Of a stretch of 64,000 nt of DNA, positions 24,655 to 35,700 are shown piece by piece. The notes below the pieces were generated by a model. The model was not told the origin of the DNA and did no database searches. It saw only the letters and a list, made by a program, of their open reading frames with translations. The stretch comes from Gibbula magus (Eukaryota > Mollusca > Gastropoda > Trochida > Trochidae): contig OW388302.1 of the NCBI GenBank assembly GCA_936450465.1, positions 11,681,530-11,745,529 on the forward strand. The letters are read 5' to 3'. Numbering within the stretch: position 1 is the stretch's first letter; each line of letters begins with the position of its first letter. The position numbers and the translations under genes are program-made.

Positions 24655-25166
24655 ATAGGATTAGGATTAGGATATTTATATAGCGCACATATCCATCCAC
24701 TAGTGGTTGCTCAAGGCGCTTACATTGTTTCCCCTGGTCAATGGCATTCTTTCACCGTCCAATCATTTTTTCCAATTCAACTCCCTGGGGAGTATTCAAC
24801 CGGCAGCCATATGTGGCGCTCAGTTTGGGGACCATTCTATGCCTCACAGGGTACCCATTTACAGCTGGGTGAACTGAGACACATAGTCACAGCAGTTTGT
24901 CCAACACTGCTGAACGCTGATAACCGACAGCTCGGCGTATGCACGTGTTCATGTATCCACCATTCAGCCACTGACATGAATTCGTGGGATCTTTTAAGTG
25001 CGTAGTTTTTGTTGCACTACACACTAGGGCTCCAGGGTGACACTTATAGAGTTCTAACAGAGGTGAACTCTTGGTTTTTACACCTTGGCCTGGATGTGAT
25101 TCGAACCCCGGACCTCAGCAACGTGAGACCGGCGCTCTTGCCGACTGAGCTATCCCGTACCCCCCA
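24655..25166 (-). mobile_element. tRNA-derived SINE, about 510 bp
   Basis: The minus strand begins with a tRNA-like head: A box TAGCTCAGTCGGCAAGAG and B box GGGGTTCGAATC (rev. comp. at 25098-25109). A body of about 400 bp follows and the 3' tail is three ATCCTA units. The body contains GCGCTATATAAATATCC just before the tail. It appears full length and moderately decayed. The 123-codon plus-strand frame over it is not a gene. Confidence 0.75.
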
Positions 25167-26159
25167 AAAAATAGCACTGTATTCAGGCCGTAACCATTAA
25201 CATAAAAGAAGCTTATATTGCGGATATGTGTATAATTTGCACACATGGATATATAATAATGTGCATCTTCATACGCATGGCCTCAGAAACATCGTGAATC
25301 ATCATCAATAAATCTATCGAATTTATGACCATTTAAGTTGCTCCATCCCAATCGGATGCGACAATGCAGTAGTTTGTCATTTCTAAATCCATCATTTTGA
25401 ACAAGTTCGTGAACGTTGCTTTTGTTGTCATTTAATTTTTTCTAAACATTGCTTACGATTCGGATTCCTTTATATTGTCATCAAGATATTCCATTCCATC
25501 ACGGCGGACGGTAGGAGTGATCTTTTATATAGTTCCGTACAGCAACTAGGAACCTGTATAGCATCACCATTTTTTAATTCATAAAGTGATTGATTATTTT
25601 ATTATCATTGGAGGAATCAGCTCCGACAGATAATTAGGCATCATATTCGCGTTCATTGTATAGAACAAACACATTTTATGTTTATATCGTCTAATCGCTA
25701 GTGAAGAGGAGCCACTTTCATATACCTTTTTGTGAGTTGTACATTTTACCTTTGTTCTTACGCAAACATTCTAATGCATTTATTCCATCAACCACCCGAT
25801 GTCACAAACTCTTGAATATACCTGTACCATTCTCCATGCCTTATGTATTCCAATTATCTGTATACACAACGGAAATAAAGAAATTGAATTAAAATATCAG
25901 AGAGGACAAACAGTGACTTTTGAGATACATATATATTGGACTTGCTGGTTCCAAAAAGCTTTGAATATTCAATCAAGACGAAGAAGAGGCAGAAATATAT
26001 GTTATTTACGTGTCACTTGCTGCATTGAACAATTAAACTCAGAGGATATAGAATCACAATAATCCATTTCTTGAATGAAATAAATGTGTTTAAATCATAA
26101 TAATAAAAACAGCAACTGGCCATGATATCACTTTAATAATATCATCAACACTTATACAC

Positions 26160-26215
26160 AAGAAAACCAGAATGCATACACACGCGCACGCACACATACA
26201 CACACACACACGTAC
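26160..26215. repeat. CA-rich microsatellite
   Basis: Alternating CACACGCACGCACACATACA-type repeat. No other structure nearby. Confidence 0.85.
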
Positions 26216-26877
26216 TCAAGCTCATACGCATTCTTACACATCCTTTCATTTCAGAAAAATCTGATATACATTTAAAAGAAAACTACAGCTATTATATGAT
26301 AACTGTGATATTATATAAGGCTATTCTGCCGACATATTTCGGCGCCTAAAAATAGTATATAAAAGAGCGGCAAGGGGCTTTACAGACTTACTATCATTAA
26401 AACATAATATCATTTTCTGTACTGGTGACAGTGATTGGTATGTAGGGTGAGCAATACTTATATCTGACCAAAGCTTGTATCTGAGATCCGAGGAATAAGT
26501 TATCTGTTCGACGATTGCTTTCATAATGGATTAAGGAGGATTACCGACGAGTGATAATTTCAAATTATCATTGAGTTGGTATAAACACATATGCTATTAA
26601 CGCTTAGCGAGTTAATTCAGTTAAGCAAAAGTAAGTGATGTCATTTTAAAGTTGTGTCAATGGTAATTGTAAATCGTTAAGTGAGGAAGATTAAAATGAT
26701 TGACATGCAATGCGTTAAATGCATTTTAATTTAAATGTTTTTGTATAATAAAAACTTACTTAACTAATGCATATTGAACGTATTAAGGTACTAGTTGAGG
26801 TGTTTTGTCACACAGACACAATTTAAAATGATAACCCATAACAGTTGTAACAAATTTAAATACTTACAGAGTGCAAA

Positions 26878-27070
26878 TTTCGCGAACAATTCGCGAACAT
26901 TTCGCGAACATTTCGCGAACATTTCGCGAACATTTCGCGCACATTTCGCGAACATTTCGCGAACATTTCGCGAACATTTCGCGCACATTTCGCGAACGTT
27001 TCGCGAACATTTCGCGAACATTTCGCGAACATTTCGCGAACATTTCGCGAACATTTCGCGAACATTTCGT
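26878..27070 (+). repeat. Right array of 11-bp palindromic unit TTCGCGAACAT
   Basis: About 17 units identical in sequence and in orientation to the left array (14432-14579). It ends 10 bp before the right 23-bp terminal repeat. If the two arrays were a pair of terminal repeats they would be inverted; they are not, which suggests one original array split in two. Confidence 0.9.
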
Positions 27071-27103
27071 GAAATCCGGTGTACTTAATTCTGCACAGTA
27101 GTG

Positions 27104-28002
27104 TAAGTTCTTATGGAATCGTTTAGTCTTTGAACATCCTGTTTTGTAAATCCATGCGACTGATCCAGAATAAAGGAGGGCCAGTGTTGATGAATTTGTT
27201 TTATAAACACACCTTGCTGCTTACCAGATGAAATATATGTGTGTTTGATATGTCGACTTAGGCCTCCGTATTTCATGGCATACGCATCTCGTAAATCAAT
27301 TTTTAGTTTTGGTTTTGGTTGTGCTGTAAATGACCATTTAGCGGGATCGTAATTATCTGAGACATAGGAGGTATGGGGGTTATTATCAAAACCGGTGCTG
27401 TTGACAAACATGTGACCCATTCCAGTATTTTTTCCACGCGAACGCCAGTCAGTCTTAGGATCTACACCAAACTCATTACATATTCTTTCATACTCACTTA
27501 CATTATAGGCGTTATTATGGGAATTCCATGATTTATCTTGTGGTAAAGGTACTTGCATTACGTTTAAAATGCGCCTGGCTTGATAGTATGTGTGAAATAT
27601 AAACAATGCCTTTGCTAACCCTCTCTTTGAAGATAAATGATCATTGAAAGAAATTCCACAACCGGAAGTAGCGCACCATATTGCGAAATGAAGCTGATTT
27701 TGCCAAAAATGCATTTGGTTCTTATTCCAGTTTTCCATTTCTTGATCATTATGTATAGTCACCTGATATTTTTCAAAAATATCGGGAAACTTAACTTTAA
27801 AATTAGAGCCTTTATAATCTACCCATATTGATTGATCAATAAGGTGTATTTCTTTATTAGCTCTGGTGAATTCAGATTTGTAATTAGGATGATGACTAAG
27901 AAAGTCATAACTGCGTTGGATTATTTTACCACCGGGAGTAAAAGATTTATACACACCACCAGCAACATAGTTTGCTTTTTTATTATATGAATGAGATGAC
28001 AT
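27104..28002 (-). pseudogene. N-terminal half of a conserved Polinton gene, cut by the TA insertion
   Basis: 300 codons from the Met at 28002 to the TA target; six foreign codons follow from the insertion's inverted repeat before a stop at 27085. It has an N-terminal basic region, a Trp/Cys-rich core at about 92-118 (WNKNQMHFWQNQLHFAIWC, then GCGIS), and ends QGFTKQ...DSIRT. It continues in frame at 14402. The product is a conserved Polinton protein of unknown function; with the hydrophobic C-terminus on the other half, a membrane-anchored virion protein is a fair guess. It shares a 51-bp divergent promoter with the candidate minor capsid gene, consistent with a structural role. Confidence 0.8.
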
Positions 28003-28053
28003 TTTTTTCAGATCTACTATTTAAATAATCATACTTTTAAATGTATATGAAAA
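28003..28053. promoter_or_regulatory. Divergent promoter gap, 51 bp
   Basis: Between the starts of the split gene (minus) and the candidate minor capsid gene (plus). It is AT-rich with TATTTAAATAATC and TTTTAAATGTATATG, which could serve as TATA-like elements. Confidence 0.45.
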
Positions 28054-28713
28054 ATGTATATAACAATTCCAGAGTTTAAGAATGGCGAAACAGTTGAGCT
28101 TCTTAGGTCATTAGATAACACCAACGGAAATTTGGAAATAGCGTTATGTGAAATATTATATTATCCTAGATGGTTTAATATAAGCGAAGAACTCAATAAC
28201 AATACACTTAATAGAAATGAAGATATAATAACTATTCCAAATGGTTATTATAATGTTTGCATGCTAAACGAATTTTTCAAAGATCATGGTTGTAAAGTAG
28301 CTATAAATTTGGCAAATAGTAAATTAAAAATTGAAATAATTGATGACGATACAGAAATAGTTCTCACACCACTACTAGCTGAAACATTAGGATTTGATGC
28401 GGATCTTAGACTCAATAGACTTCATCACGCAAACTCATTACCTAACTTGGTAACGTATAAAGAAATCTGTCTACATTTATATTGTATCAGCTCAACTGAG
28501 AATTTTATGGGAGAAACACCCTCAACACTGTTGCGATCAATTTTTGTGGGAGATGAACAGTATAATAGCGGCAGATACGAATCATTTAGTAATTTTCAAT
28601 ATAAAAAAATAAAAACAGGATGTATACCAAACTTGACAATTTCGATTTTAGATACCAGAAATCAATTGATAAAGATAGGCTATACAAGTTTAACTTTACA
28701 TTTAAAAAAATAG
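28054..28713 (+). CDS. Candidate minor capsid (penton-like) protein
   Basis: 219 residues, intact. An early segment LEIALCEILYYPRWFNI (27-43) followed by IPNGYYNVCMLNEFF (61-75) and a late segment LTISILDTRNQLI fit a family of Polinton proteins with the pattern YPxxWxNI...PxGYY. In other Polintons a protein of about this size is the single-jelly-roll minor capsid or penton protein, and its position beside structural genes agrees. The assignment rests on motif recall; a structural prediction would decide. No membrane segment. The next gene starts 20 bp downstream on the same strand. Confidence 0.55.
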   Translation: MYITIPEFKNGETVELLRSLDNTNGNLEIALCEILYYPRWFNISEELNNNTLNRNEDIITIPNGYYNVCMLNEFFKDHGCKVAINLANSKLKIEIIDDDTEIVLTPLLAETLGFDADLRLNRLHHANSLPNLVTYKEICLHLYCISSTENFMGETPSTLLRSIFVGDEQYNSGRYESFSNFQYKKIKTGCIPNLTISILDTRNQLIKIGYTSLTLHLKK

Positions 28714-28733
28714 ATAATTCGATATTATAAAAG

Positions 28734-29552
28734 ATGACTGAGTCAAGTGGTCCTGGGAGCCGTAAAAGGTGTTTCAATTTGGGAATTGTGGATTTAGGTG
28801 ATGTTGAAGGTTTTGATGTTCTCCCACAAGAAAATGCGGTTAATGGGTTTCGGTTCCATGCTGGTCTTTACAAACGAAAAGCAGTTCCCACTTCTTCTGA
28901 ACAACCAGAAATAAAAGCTGTAAATTTAGAGGATTTAGGTAATGTTGACATTCCTGATGAAGAAGAAACCAATGTGGTATATAGTATATTAAGAAATGGT
29001 GTAGGAAAATGGGTATTGTTCAAAAATCCTAATTGGATAATCGATATAAGCGTTACTCCAATGAATGTAATGTCTGGAAAGCTGCATAGCGTGAACAAAA
29101 TTTATCAATAATGGGTCTGCCTTGGTATCGTATATCCCATCGAAAAAGAGAGGTGTATTAATTTCTGAGGAATATTACTTAACTCGTAATACGGAACTTG
29201 TGGACCAAATTTTCTTGAACAGATAGAGGAATTTCTTGCAGAGAAATTTAGGGTAAGTCAAGATTCTACACTTTATATTGAACTAGTCTTACAAGACCCA
29301 CCAGATGATTTTGTTGAAATATTGCCTGGACTGAGCATTAAGTGGACTGCAAATGAAAAGGGTAAAAAGTGTGTAATATATTTAAAAGGTACTCAGAAAA
29401 TGACTCTATCAGCTGGAATTACATTTAAAACTCCTCCGGAAAGGATTACGATGAATAAGATAATGTTTTACGACAATGTTTTCTATAAGAAATTGCTATT
29501 TACTGACTATAGAGTACCTGAGGATTATTTAGTTAGTATGATGAAATATTAG
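28734..29552 (+). pseudogene. Unknown Polinton gene with two compensating frameshifts
   Basis: The frame from the ATG at 28734 gives 125 codons and stops at 29111. The likely continuation is one base on (about 29107-29213, containing VSYIPSKKRGVLISEEYYL), then the original frame again from about 29214 to the stop at 29552 (containing FLAEKFRVSQDSTLYIELVL and YDNVFYKKLLFTDYRVPEDY). So +1 and -1 indels cancel. The whole product would be about 270 residues. I do not recognise a domain; it has no membrane segment, and the second half looks like a beta-rich globular domain. An alternative is that the first 125 codons are a separate small gene. It lies between a structural gene and the ATPase. Confidence 0.6.
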
Positions 29553-29703
29553 AAATGAATACTAATTTCAGCAAATAATTAGCAAATATAATTTATCAGA
29601 AATGGAAATCAAATATTAAAGAAAAATACTATGAATTTATTTCAGCAAATGTTAGCAAATAATTAGCAAATTTAAGCAAATATAATTTTTTTGAGCAATA
29701 TTA
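29553..29703. promoter_or_regulatory. Convergent gap with repeated AGCAAAT motif
   Basis: Two genes end here facing each other. The 151-bp gap contains the heptamer AGCAAAT at least six times, several as AGCAAATAATTAGCAAAT. It may hold both polyadenylation signals, but the repetition is denser than AT bias alone would suggest. Confidence 0.4.
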
Positions 29704-30304
29704 TTAGCAAACTTTATAAAAGTTTGGATGATCGGTGCAGAGTATTAATTTCGAGTATTTCTTTTCATCTAATTTTTTTCGAAACTCTTCTCTCTCCGCT
29801 TTGGTCTTGATCAGATAATTTTCGCGTAGGCAATCATCGAAGTTATCTCTATCCTTGCATTTGAATAAAGCAATCCAGCGAGTTTGTTCACTGAAATCAG
29901 TCAGTATCGAATTATATTTTTGTGAAAGGATCCACACGCTGTGACCGGTGTGTCGACCCGAGAAAGCTAATTTTGATAATTCTTGTCTCTTAGTAGCAAT
30001 ATCTTTAATAGCGCTACAATCATCGATAAGAAATAGCGTAGTCTCATTCTTGAATTTTTGGTGAAAGTATTTCAAACACTCAATGATACGATCTCCGGGA
30101 AGAATTGGGTGTACTTCCGGGTCATTTTCTATCCAAAAAACTAGCCTGATAAGTTGCATTATCTCTGATAGTGGGGCATAATATTACTATGTGCTCGAAA
30201 ACGTCGCGGTAATAACTTTCTAATAAATCTAATACAAACTGTGTTTTGCCACAATTCGTTTTACCACAGATCATTGCGCAATGCGCATCTCTAGGTAGCT
30301 CCAT
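29704..30304 (-). pseudogene. FtsK/HerA-type genome-packaging ATPase, one frameshift
   Basis: The first part starts at the ATG at 30304 and holds the Walker A motif GKTNCGKT (residues 14-21). The second part, one base out of frame, holds Walker B (TLFLIDD, with tandem Asp), a sensor-like HSVWILSQK segment and a C-terminal domain ending at 29704. The two open frames overlap around 30122-30159, and the shift most likely lies in the A6 run near 30138 (plus strand). Total length about 195 residues, usual for Polinton ATPases. In virion-forming relatives this enzyme pumps DNA into the capsid. It is divergent from the next gene over 36 bp. Confidence 0.85.
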
Positions 30305-30340
30305 TTTGAATATTTATAATAATTATTATTATAATTAGAA
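30305..30340. promoter_or_regulatory. Divergent promoter gap, 36 bp
   Basis: Only A and T apart from two G. It contains TATTTATAATAATTATTATT and separates the ATPase start from the next gene's start. This is the shortest of the three divergent gaps. Confidence 0.45.
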
Positions 30341-30853
30341 ATGGAAGTCGATGAAATTTTGGGATCGATTGAAGACCCTCGGAATGAGGCTAAACGAGAA
30401 ACGCTGAAAAGCGTGGTTTTGGGTGGAGGAAAATATATTGATAAGTCTTTAGATAGAATAAGTCACATGACTGATGAAGAAATACACGTTGAATATGAGA
30501 ACTACGAACGTAGACTTGGATCAGTTATGGTTAAGACATTAGGGAAATCTTTTCTGTCATTGTATTATAATTTAGTCAGTTACTTTATAAATATAGACGA
30601 TAAAACAAAATTAATAGAAGAGCTGAATGAGGATCCTTTTATCGACCATGCCATAAACAAGTCATGTTGTGAGCTTTATCACAAGTACGGTATGTACTTA
30701 GCACCGCTTACAACTATCATTACCACTGTTAAGCATTGTGATTTTAAAGAAAAAATTATTGGTAATAATATAGATCATGTCGGAGGAGAAAACGGAGGAA
30801 CTTCCTCTGCCGCCGGAGGAAGAGAAGATTACCAGAGTAACGAAAAACCCTAG
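30341..30853 (+). CDS. Conserved Polinton protein of unknown function
   Basis: 170 codons. It begins MEVDEILGSIEDPRNEAKRE, has an LGGGKYIDKSLDRI segment, and a helical middle with CCELYHKYGMYLAPLTT near residues 109-125. There is a weakly hydrophobic stretch but no clear transmembrane helix. I recognise it as a type of protein that accompanies Polinton ATPase and integrase genes, without known role. The last about 25 residues (Gly/Ser-rich) overlap the start of the next gene in another frame, so the real end may have been altered. Confidence 0.65.
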   Translation: MEVDEILGSIEDPRNEAKRETLKSVVLGGGKYIDKSLDRISHMTDEEIHVEYENYERRLGSVMVKTLGKSFLSLYYNLVSYFINIDDKTKLIEELNEDPFIDHAINKSCCELYHKYGMYLAPLTTIITTVKHCDFKEKIIGNNIDHVGGENGGTSSAAGGREDYQSNEKP

Positions 30854-31073
30854 GAAAGTAGAGGCAGGCAGAAAAGGAGCCATTGTTAAGAAATTGAAAA
30901 ATACCGATAAGAAATTAAAAAATGTGGATGAACCTACTGTCAGCTTAAAGATTATCATTTCGCTCAGTATAGGATTAGGTTTGGGGATTATATGCGGACG
31001 ATTTTTACCCAACAAAAAATTGGAAGATTCTCAATTGAAGAATAATAACAGAGAATATTATAATATGAAATAA
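30777..31073 (+). CDS. Small basic single-pass membrane protein
   Basis: 98 codons. An acidic N-terminus (MSEEKTEELPLPPEEE), then a Lys/Arg-rich stretch (residues about 18-48), a single hydrophobic helix (IIISLSIGLGLGIICG, about 59-74) and a polar tail. The ATG lies 77 bp inside the preceding gene in a different frame; leaky scanning or a separate transcript would be needed. The stop is followed one base later by the next ATG (TAAAATG). The basic region could bind DNA at a membrane; function unknown. Confidence 0.6.
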   Translation: MSEEKTEELPLPPEEEKITRVTKNPRKVEAGRKGAIVKKLKNTDKKLKNVDEPTVSLKIIISLSIGLGLGIICGRFLPNKKLEDSQLKNNNREYYNMK

Positions 31074-31074
31074 A

Positions 31075-31302
31075 ATGTCGGAACCTAAAAATATTACCAA
31101 CACGATTTACCATTCCGCGGTAGTATCCTGCATTGCCGTAGGATCCAATAGAGTCAGCAAAATGATTTTTAAAACTAATACTCCAAAATTAGACTTCAAT
31201 ATGTACGATATTGGAATGGTCATACTAAACATTGGAGGAGCTATGTTTATCAAAGATTATCTCGTAAAGAATAAACTTATTCCAGATAATATTATAAGCT
31301 AA
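31075..31302 (+). CDS. Small membrane-associated Polinton protein
   Basis: 75 codons starting 1 bp after the upstream stop. It has a moderately hydrophobic N-terminal half (HSAVVSCIAVGS) and a predicted membrane helix near residues 44-60 (YDIGMVILNIGGAMFI). Function unknown. Its tight packing between two other plus-strand genes supports it being real. Confidence 0.55.
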   Translation: MSEPKNITNTIYHSAVVSCIAVGSNRVSKMIFKTNTPKLDFNMYDIGMVILNIGGAMFIKDYLVKNKLIPDNIIS

Positions 31303-31338
31303 CATTTTGAAAATACAATACATTAATTTTGTACAAAT

Positions 31339-31734
31339 ATGGCAGGAACATTCCTTATGATGTTGGGTGGTGCAGTAGTGAATGCTTTGGCATTTTCAGG
31401 AAGTAATTATTTGTTTTCACATTTGGATAAGTCGAGACACGAGAAAGCTTTAGAAAAACTCACGGCCGCCAAAAATGATTGGGAAAAGAAAAGAACCCAA
31501 AGATTAGATTTTTTAAACGAGCAACTGAAAAAACAAAATCATTCTGTCAAAACTTTCGCCGATGTAAGTCGAGCAATGCACGAATATAGCATTGTGTTTG
31601 GCAAGACATTAAGTCCATTAACACCCGAGCCCACTTTTGCTGAATTTTATGCTCCTTCCGAACAGGGTGAAATATTGTTTATCGTGCTCGGTATGTGTGC
31701 GGTCACTGGCATCGTTTATAAATTAAAGGATTAA
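31339..31734 (+). CDS. Conserved Polinton protein with two terminal hydrophobic segments
   Basis: 131 codons. The N-terminus is hydrophobic (MAGTFLMMLGGAVVNALAFS), the middle (30-75) is a highly charged helix (EKALEKLTAAKNDWEKKRTQ), and the C-terminus has a second membrane helix (ILFIVLGMCAVTGIVY). The MAGTFLMMLGGAVVN start is a pattern I have seen in Polinton neighbourhoods. A small virion membrane protein is possible. Intact. Confidence 0.65.
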   Translation: MAGTFLMMLGGAVVNALAFSGSNYLFSHLDKSRHEKALEKLTAAKNDWEKKRTQRLDFLNEQLKKQNHSVKTFADVSRAMHEYSIVFGKTLSPLTPEPTFAEFYAPSEQGEILFIVLGMCAVTGIVYKLKD

Positions 31735-31754
31735 TATTTTTTACTATTATAATT

Positions 31755-32711
31755 ATGGAAAAAATTTATTACAGTCCAAAAGGATATTGGAAAGGTCTGT
31801 CAGCTATTGACAAACTCGCGGATGCCGCTAAGGTAAGTAAAGTAGAAGCCAGAAACTGGTTAAAGAAGCAAGCCATTTGGCAAATATATTTACCTCCACC
31901 TAAATATGTCCCAAGACAGAAATTTGATATATCCAAACCAAATGAAGTTCATCAAGCGGACTTATTATTTCTACCACACGACAGAATCAGAAGAAAAACT
32001 TACAAATATGCATTGACAATAGTTGATGTAGCCAGTAGGTACAAAGAAGCCGAACCATTGTCTACAAAAAACTCTACAGAGGTAGCGAGAGCTTTGGAGA
32101 AAATCTATAAAAGAAGTCCTTTAACATGGCCGGAAGTATTTCAAATCGATGCCGGGCGGGAGTTTATGGGTGATGTAACTGTTATCTTAACGAAAAAACA
32201 TGATGTTAAAATCAGGCGCGGTGAAAAAGGGGCTCATCGGAGTCAAGCTCTGGTGGAGAGATTTAATAGAACGCTATCGGAGCGTTTATTTGGACATCAG
32301 TATGCCGAAGAATTAAAAAATCCTAAGCTGAGATCCACTGAAAGGGTAATAAGACTACCATCGGTTATATGTGCATTGAATAATGAGCAAAGTCGACTCA
32401 TTAACAAGAAACCTATCAATGCTATCAAATTGAAATTTGTTACATCGGAGTCTGCTGCACCTCGGTTACCGGGGAAAAAAGATAAACCTTTGCCGGATAG
32501 AGTAAGCGTTAGGTTTTTATATCAACCGGGCGAGCTAGAAGGAGGTCAAACATTTAGGGCTACAGATCCAATTTGGTCTCTTAAAACCTATGAAATTAGT
32601 AAATATGTTTCAAAAAAAGATGAACCCACCTTGTATTATTTAAAAGACGGACCCCAAAGAGGATTCGTAAGAGAAGAGCTAATGATAGTTCCAGCCGATA
32701 CAACATATTGA
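31755..32711 (+). CDS. Retrovirus-type DDE integrase
   Basis: 318 codons, intact. The catalytic triad fits D,D-35-E: Asp69 (in HQADLLFLP), Asp132 (in FQIDAGREFMG) and Glu168 (in ALVERFNRTL). The N-terminal 45 residues include a YYSPKGYW motif and a helix-turn-helix-like segment. The C-terminal part (about 250-318) is a chromo/SH3-like domain ending GFVREELMIVP, usual for Polintons. It would join the element ends to the host DNA and produce the short target duplication seen here (ACTTT, 5 bp). It sits 20 bp after the preceding gene on the same strand. Confidence 0.92.
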   Translation: MEKIYYSPKGYWKGLSAIDKLADAAKVSKVEARNWLKKQAIWQIYLPPPKYVPRQKFDISKPNEVHQADLLFLPHDRIRRKTYKYALTIVDVASRYKEAEPLSTKNSTEVARALEKIYKRSPLTWPEVFQIDAGREFMGDVTVILTKKHDVKIRRGEKGAHRSQALVERFNRTLSERLFGHQYAEELKNPKLRSTERVIRLPSVICALNNEQSRLINKKPINAIKLKFVTSESAAPRLPGKKDKPLPDRVSVRFLYQPGELEGGQTFRATDPIWSLKTYEISKYVSKKDEPTLYYLKDGPQRGFVREELMIVPADTTY

Positions 32712-35700
32712 AGAAATGTTAACTTAAGTGTATATACATAAAACTTTTGGTGTAAATAATTGCAAGTGGGTTTTGATCGGTAAGGCTGTTCAGTGCGGGA
32801 AAGGTTGTATGACTGAATACTGTGGTAAACATGCAAAACGTATTAGCAATGGACACATCAATTACACATGTTCTGTTTGTGGTATTGGTGTGAAAGGTAA
32901 ATATAGACTATGCATTGCTCATGGTCGAGATAGAGAGCGTATGAAGCTATATAGCGAAAGAAGAAGGTTAGCTAGAATCAATATTCAATAAGAATTCATA
33001 TACTACACAAAAAGTCACCCAATTAAACAAAAAATTTACATATAAGTATAGCCAGCATGTGCAGTGCTGGGCTTACACAAAAAGTCACCCAATTGAACAA
33101 AAGATTTACATATAAGTATAGCCAGCATGTGCTGTGTTGGGCTAACACAAAAAGTCACCCAATTGAACAAAAGATTTACATATAAGTATAGACAGCATGT
33201 GCTGTGCTGGGCTAACACAAAAAGTCACCCAATTGAACAAAAGATTTACATATAAGTATAGCCAGCATGTGCTGTGTTGGGCTTACACAAAAAGTCACCC
33301 AATTAAACAAAAGATTTACATATAAGTATAGGCAATGCCTACCGTGCGTGAACTCAAAGCTATTGCTAAACAACGTGCATTGAGAGGTTATTCTCGCATG
33401 AACAAAAATGAGTTGATGACTGTCCTCGAAATAAAAGAAACTAAATTTACAGTGAGACAGCTAAAAAATGAAGCAAAACAGCGTGGATTTAGAGGTTATT
33501 CTCGTTTGCGAAAATCTGAGCTGAATGATTTAATTAATGGTAATTTAACATTACCGAAAAGGAAAACGTTAAAAGAATTAAAAAATGAAGCAAAAGATCT
33601 TGGGTTAACGAGGTATTCTAAACTAAAAAAAAACAGATTTGATTCATTTACTTAAAGCCGGCATTCCAAAAAATGGTAAACTTGAGGATTTGGTCTTTAT
33701 CCCTTCAGGTTTTAAAGTAGGTAATTACTTAAGAACTTGGACCATGAATGTGGAGGTTGATGCTAAAGATCAATCAGCTTTTCTCGATGATATTAAACCA
33801 ATCATAACGAATAAACTCAACGAGGAACTGGAAGAAATAGGAAGTATGAAGTACCAATTAGTAGTGAAAATAAAATTAAGCAAGAGTAATTCAGAAGATG
33901 TAGTTGAACCTTATTTCAGAAGTAAACAACAGGTAATAACTGAATCAAGTGACATAAGTTCATCTTTAGACAATTCTTTTCAGGTAATGCAGGAAACTTT
34001 AGAAAGATTTACTCATAGAGGTTCGGGATTTTCTGTAGATAATGTAGAAGCATTATGGTTAGATATAGCTAATTATGTTCCTTTGAAAGGTGGATCATAT
34101 ATCGATTTACCACCATATTTCAAGAATAAAAAAGCCATAGTTAATGTTAAAAATAATGATGATAATTGTTTGAGGTGGGCTTTGAGATCTGCCTTATTTC
34201 CAGCTGATCAACATGTGGATAGGCCTTCCAGTTATCCCAATGATGATGGACTTAATTTTGATGGAGTTGATTCTCCCACTCCTCTTTCTCAAATACAAAA
34301 GGTGGAAAAGCAAAATAACTTAGCTATTAATGTATTTGGAAATTCTAAAGAAACAAAAGGAGTCATAGTGCACAAGATAAGTTCTAATCAAGGCCGCCTC
34401 GTCAATCTTTTTCTTATACAGGATGATGATAAATATCATTATACGTGGGTTAAGAACTTCAATAGATTAATGTATGATCAAACATCTCATCGTGAAAAGA
34501 AATTCTTCTGCGAAAGATGCCTTCACGGATATTGTAGAGCCGATCTATTAGATGCACATAAAGAGGACTGTAGAGGGGTTGGTCAAAATGCTGTCAGGGT
34601 TGATATGCCTAAAGAAGGCAAAAACATCCTGTCTTTTAATAATTACCAGAATAAAATGCCCGTGCCTTACATAATATATGCTGATTTCGAGTCGCTTAAC
34701 TTAAAAGTTGAAACTACAGCACCTAGTCCGGATAAAAGTTTTACATATGCTACCCAAAAGCATGAAGCTTGCGGGTATGGATATGTAGTTGTGAGATCTG
34801 ATGGTGAAACCAGTTCACCCGTAATCTATAGAGGTAAAAATGCAGCTGCGAATTTCTCAGAAGCATTACAAAAAGAAGAACAAATCATAAGGACTAAGTT
34901 GGAAGTACCAAAACCTATGCTTTTGACCAATGATGATCGGGTAGCTTACAAGAAAGCTGAGACATGTTGGATATGTACAAAGCCATTAAAAGGTCAAAAG
35001 TTTAAAAACGGTAAAACAGATTTTAAAGTAAGAGATCATGATCATATTACGGGTCGGTACCGCGGCGCGGCCCATAGTTCCTGTAATTTGAAACTTAGAA
35101 TAAAACCGGAGGAACTCATCATACCAGTTGTGTTTCACAATCTTAGAGGCTATGACTCTCACATAATAATGCAAGCTATTTCTAAATTTGAAGGTAACAT
35201 CAACTGTATACCAAATAATATGGAGAAGTATCTCTCATTCTCGCTAGGTAAATTAAGGTTTATCGATAGCGCTCAGTTCTTGTTATCATCACTTGACAGT
35301 CTGGTTAGCGCTAATAAGCCAGAAGATTTTGAGATAACTAACAAATATACCGATGAGTCTCTGAGACATTTGCTTCTGAAAAAAGGGATATATCCATATG
35401 ACTATATGGACAGTTGGAGTAGGTTTAATGAAACACGTTTACCATCAATAGAGTCATTTAATAATACTCTGACCGATTCTAAGCTATCGGATGATGATTT
35501 TACCCATGCCAAGAATGTATGGAATAAATTTAACTGTAAAAACTTGGGCGATTATCACGACCTTTACGTAAAATCCGATGTGCTTCTGCTCGCGGATGTT
35601 TTCGAAATATTCAGGAAGACCTGTATGATTCAGTACGAGCTAGATCCCGCTCATTATTATACGAGTCCCGGGCTTTCTTGGGATGCTCTGCTCAAGAATA

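Larger units (their letters stand above)
14580..26877. other. 12.3 kb host-like DNA between the two 11-bp arrays, no genes seen
   Basis: No frame longer than about 125 codons and no recognisable protein. It contains ordinary dispersed repeats of this genome: one related to 40280-40740, a tRNA-derived SINE (24655-25166), a foldback element, a tandem duplication, a G22 tract and microsatellites. Copies of a segment containing CCAATCCAATTCATG near AAATATGTTTAAA occur in inverted orientation at about 20510-20600 and 24180-24265. The left junction reads CACATTTCGCTGGG and the right junction GTGCAAATTTCGCG, sharing ATTTCGC, which could be a target duplication or simply the array. Confidence 0.6.
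14403..27103. mobile_element. 12.7-kb insertion with 23-bp mariner-like inverted repeats and TA duplication
   Basis: Both ends carry the same 23-bp inverted repeat (starts CACTACTGTGCAGAATTAAG), at 14403-14425 and 27081-27103. TA flanks it at 14401-14402 and 27104-27105. This signature fits the IS630/Tc1/mariner superfamily. It splits one Polinton gene exactly at TA. There is no transposase frame inside, so it is non-autonomous. Arrays of an 11-bp unit lie next to both ends in the same, not inverted, orientation. Confidence 0.8.
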